DNA of 64,000 bases from Ceriagrion tenellum (Eukaryota; Arthropoda; Insecta; Odonata; Coenagrionidae). The stretch spans positions 20,928,373 through 20,992,372 of the forward strand of contig OY720643.1 of assembly GCA_963169105.1 (NCBI GenBank), read 5' to 3'. Position numbers and translations under genes: made by a program. The notes under the pieces were generated by a model, which was not told where the DNA came from, ran no database searches, and saw only the letters and a list, made by a program, of their open reading frames with translations. Shown here one piece after another: positions 61,552-64,000 of the stretch; positions within the stretch are counted from its first letter, which is position 1; every line of letters begins with the position of its first letter.

Positions 61552-62012
61552 TCTACATCTACGTCATACCCTGCAAGCCACCCAAAGGGTGTGTGGCAGG
61601 GGGTGCTTCCACACCAGGCATGCATGAACAATACGGTAGAACACCGAAATTACATTGAAACCCACGTACCACACATGCAAAGCGCCAATTAAAAATCTAA
61701 TACCCAAGAAACATTCGATCGTCAATCGTTCCAACATGCAAGGGATACAAAGAGTACTACTACAGATTCTAAATATCATGCATAAATAAGAAAGAGGAGA
61801 ATATAAAGAAAAAGATTTACTGTCTGCCTATTGTCACAATTCGAACTATTCATGACGACGATCACAGCTGTTATGGTCCCGAATGGTACGCGGAAAAAAT
61901 GACATTTTATACCTATCGGTTCTACAATCTAACTCTCTAATTTTATTGGCGCGATCTAATCTGCCGTAGTACGGGGGGTTAATAGTATGTTTTTTACGTC
62001 ATCAGAGAAATG
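61552..62012 (-). mobile_element. LINE-A 3' end, 5'-truncated, little mutated
   Basis: The minus strand carries, from 62012 down, the coding end of the RT (DDVKNILL start, then LDRANKIRELDCRTDRYK, FRTIRDHNSCDRRHE-like), the stop, the full 3' UTR, the stem-loop and a GATGTAGATG tail at 61552-61565. It matches the intact copy at 56.6-57.08 kb and the copy at 11.05-11.54 kb almost base for base. It is a young 5'-truncated insertion. Confidence 0.9.
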
Positions 62013-63214
62013 ACTTGCATACTTGTGTTGAATTTATATCAGAGCTTGATTTTACGGGAAAAGAGTTCATGTGAGTTGTTCACGAGGTATGTCATTATTC
62101 AGTTTTTACTTCATTTTTACTTAAAAGGACAGAAATATGAAAAGCTTGAGAACACATGCTTCAGAGATGAAAAATTGTGCCGACGTACAGGTATTCTTTG
62201 CAGGTACCAAATAACCGCTCGATGATATGTTAAATAAATTCTACATTCCAACTCGTAGGTTGCAATCTTTCTGGAGAAATTTACTCTACTTTTATATCTA
62301 GGTCATAATTACGATAGTTAAATAAACCACTGGTCTAATTACACCTTTCGATCTCCCATGAGTAGTTAGGAACACACCATGTACTCAATATACTGGCTAA
62401 CGCGTCATCGAACACTGTCCGTATTGCGACAAATTAATTTCCCAAATTCTGTGATGCATGGCACACAAAATAAATTACCGTGATTAACTCGGAACCCCCT
62501 AGAGGCTTTGCGAATCGTAACGCCAGCACTGAAAAGCCAATCCGCAGATTAATTACTTGACGCTGGAAAATTAATGCCGTCCATATCGGATAAAAACTCT
62601 TAATCAATTGCGCTCATTAGCTTTTCGGTCCGGAGAATCCATTAAGCGTCGCGGATTTCTCCGAAGGGGGGAGGAGGGTATATAAAACTGTGATCAAAGC
62701 GTCCGTTTGGCCGATGCACTAGCGAGTATGGACTCATCCCGCGTAGTGCACGGGGAGTCGTGGGGAAGTTTTCCTCCGGCGTCACCTGACGAAGAGCAAA
62801 CAGATATTGCGGAGGGCGAGGCCTGAGTTAGGCGGAAGGCGGTTGCACAAAAGGATACCAAGCAGGGCGTCATCCATTTTTCACGCAAGGGGCTCACGGC
62901 CCGTGAAAGACTTTTTCAACCCTCCCCCACCTCACACCGTAACTAACGATTTCAGAAAACGTATTTCTCAGCCCAGATAGCGTAACCCAGGAAAGGGAAG
63001 TGCCGCATCACCCCTGCGGGCATATGTGCGGCATCAAATTTTCGGGAAATCCCTGCGTAAAATATCATAATTGAAAAACTCTTTGAAGCTCCGTCGTCAC
63101 TTAAAAATGCAATTCAATTCCAATTGCTCTCCGAGCGATAAATGGAAGACATCTAATGAATCCCTTGAGTGGATGGTTTTCGGTGTGACTTGGTGAAATT
63201 GCTTCATGTTGAAA
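62013..63214. other. Non-coding DNA, GC-rich from about 62450
   Basis: No gene recognised. The GC-rich half (62450-63060) contains a 67-codon minus frame of no known type and the cluster of TAAT-type sites listed separately. Confidence 0.4.
62540..62652. promoter_or_regulatory. Cluster of homeodomain-type sites
   Basis: TTAATTAC, AATTAATG, TTAATCAATTGC, CATTAGC and CATTAAGC occur within about 110 bases of otherwise GC-rich DNA. TAAT cores are the binding sites of homeodomain proteins, and a dense group in a GC-rich setting is typical of some enhancers. In an AT-rich genome TAAT is common, so the call is tentative. Confidence 0.25.
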
Positions 63215-63500
63215 TGAATAACTTTGTAAAGTTCACATAGGTGACTTTAATAATGACCAGTTTCGTCACTGTGCGACGTCATCAGGTACAAATACAGGAA
63301 ATGCACAACCATATATACACTGAGTCAATAGGGGTGGAAGGCTGGGCAAGGGGGGGGGGGAAGAGATGTTGAGAACAGAATATACTAGTAACGTCAAAGG
63401 ACACCATAGTACACTTGTGGGGAACCACTTTTTCTGATAAACTTTTCGCAAATTCCACTGAATTCTTAATTCCATATTTTGGGCTAAATCTGGAATAACT
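63215..63500 (-). pseudogene. Penelope-like element RT fragment and terminus
   Basis: On the minus strand, about 63483-63378 encodes KYGIKNSVEFAKSLSEKV, VPHKCTMVSFDVTSIF. The block ending SFDVTS-[IL]-F is RT motif A of Penelope-like elements, which are usually followed by TNVP; here it is lost. Further down the same strand (63291-63215) comes CCTGATGACGTCGCACAGTG, ACGAAACTGGTCATTATTAA, AGTCACC, TGTG and TACAAAGTT, matching block for block the foldback termini at 30.6 and 17.3 kb. RT motifs B and C are absent, so a large deletion lies between. It is inactive. Confidence 0.7.
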
Positions 63501-63559
63501 GCGAAACACAGAATTGATCTTGAACACAGTGAGGAACCTGTTAGGGAACTTGTTAGGAA

Positions 63560-63915
63560 GGAAGCAATAAGGACAAGACGGAAGTGATACAAAAGAGTGG
63601 TGTATATAAATTCCAGTGCAATGATTGTGGGATGACGTACGTGGGACAGACTGGTAGGAAATTTGTGACTAGAGTGAAAGAACAAGAAAGAGCCTTTTCA
63701 TAAACAATAACTATAATTCACAGTTTGCAAAACATTTAATCGAAAATGGACACTCCAGCAATTTACCCCTAAAATTCTACACATTCAAGGAAAAGGACCG
63801 AAGTTAGATGCTTTGGAAAAATTGGAAATTTTGTGCAGGGCAAATTCAAACGAATTTCATGTCGTTAACGAACTTCTGTACCCCTCCCGTTCCCCTCTGC
63901 TACACGTCCTGACTC
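63560..63915 (+). pseudogene. Penelope-like element GIY-YIG endonuclease fragment
   Basis: Plus frames give, in order: KSGVYKFQCNDCGMTYVGQT then GRKFVTRVKE; NNYNSQFAKHLIENGHSSN then LPLKFY; and KLDALEKLEILCRANSNEFH then VVNELLYPSRSPL. The GVY-x(n)-YVGQTGR core, the H-x-IENGH block and the LEKLEI helix form a GIY-YIG nuclease, which in Penelope-like elements sits C-terminal to the RT and cuts the target. Two frame shifts (near 63700 and 63790) and a stop make it non-functional. It is in the opposite orientation to the RT fragment at 63378-63500, so the element is rearranged. Confidence 0.82.
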
Positions 63916-64000
63916 CTACCAAAAACATCCTTACTCATCCCACAACCACAACCCTCGCTCAACCTACAACCAAATCCCCGGTACCGAGGCCATTGCCTCC
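63916..64000. other. Probable PLE 3' flank
   Basis: C-rich sequence following the GIY-YIG fragment. The frame continues as HVLTPTKNILTHPTTTTL without a recognised motif to the window edge. Confidence 0.35.

Noticed and set aside
1..64000. CRISPR array, operon or bacterial origin
   Set aside because: No regularly spaced repeats, no ribosome binding sites or dense ORFs; SINE, LINE and MITE content is eukaryotic.

Overview
This window looks like AT-rich nuclear DNA of an animal, most likely an arthropod. There are no dense operon-like ORFs. Nearly every long ORF is either a piece of a retroelement or a chance reading of a GC-rich or pyrimidine-rich stretch. The recognisable content is several clades of LINE (non-LTR retrotransposons), Penelope-like elements (PLEs), short inverted-repeat transposons (MITEs) and tRNA-like SINE pieces. 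I find no host protein-coding exon, rRNA or intact tRNA that I would defend, and I cannot name the species.

Layout. 0-13 kb: a truncated TTAA-flanked MITE at the left edge, a PLE-type terminus near 3.4 kb, a LINE C-terminal relic near 7 kb, and a LINE-A 3' end near 11.1 kb. 13-21 kb: three LINE relics (13.7-13.9, 13.9-14.4, 15.0-15.5 kb), a foldback PLE terminus at 17.2-17.4 kb and a tRNA-like SINE head at 20.8 kb. 21-33 kb: a complete MITE (21.4-22.0 kb), a decayed LINE-A RT (24.65-25.8 kb), three hairpin PLE termini (28.6-30.75 kb) and another complete MITE (32.9-33.4 kb). 34-40 kb: a hAT-type MITE with 8-bp target duplication (35.7-36.1 kb), a long inverted duplication around a LINE-A fragment (37.1-38.7 kb) and a 93-bp direct repeat. 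40-53 kb: mostly featureless, with degenerate LINE 3' ends. 53-57.5 kb: a LINE cluster in which a LINE-A copy with an open RT frame sits inside an antisense LINE-B copy. 57.5-64 kb: tRNA-like SINE pieces, a nearly unmutated LINE-A 3' end (61.6-62.0 kb), a GC-rich block with homeodomain-type sites, and a rearranged PLE with RT and GIY-YIG fragments in opposite orientations.

Two systems stand out. First, LINE-A and LINE-B share a 3' terminus made of a conserved stem-loop followed by a GATGTA repeat, the kind of signal a LINE reverse transcriptase may recognise. Second, six scattered loci share one terminus: a CCTGATGA-type core, a short hairpin, GAAACCCGGGTCGTA, then AATAAA. This resembles the hammerhead-ribozyme-bearing ends of Penelope-like elements. 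Four of these six loci are head-to-head palindromes broken at different points.

Coordinates of repeat edges are by eye and may be off by several bases.
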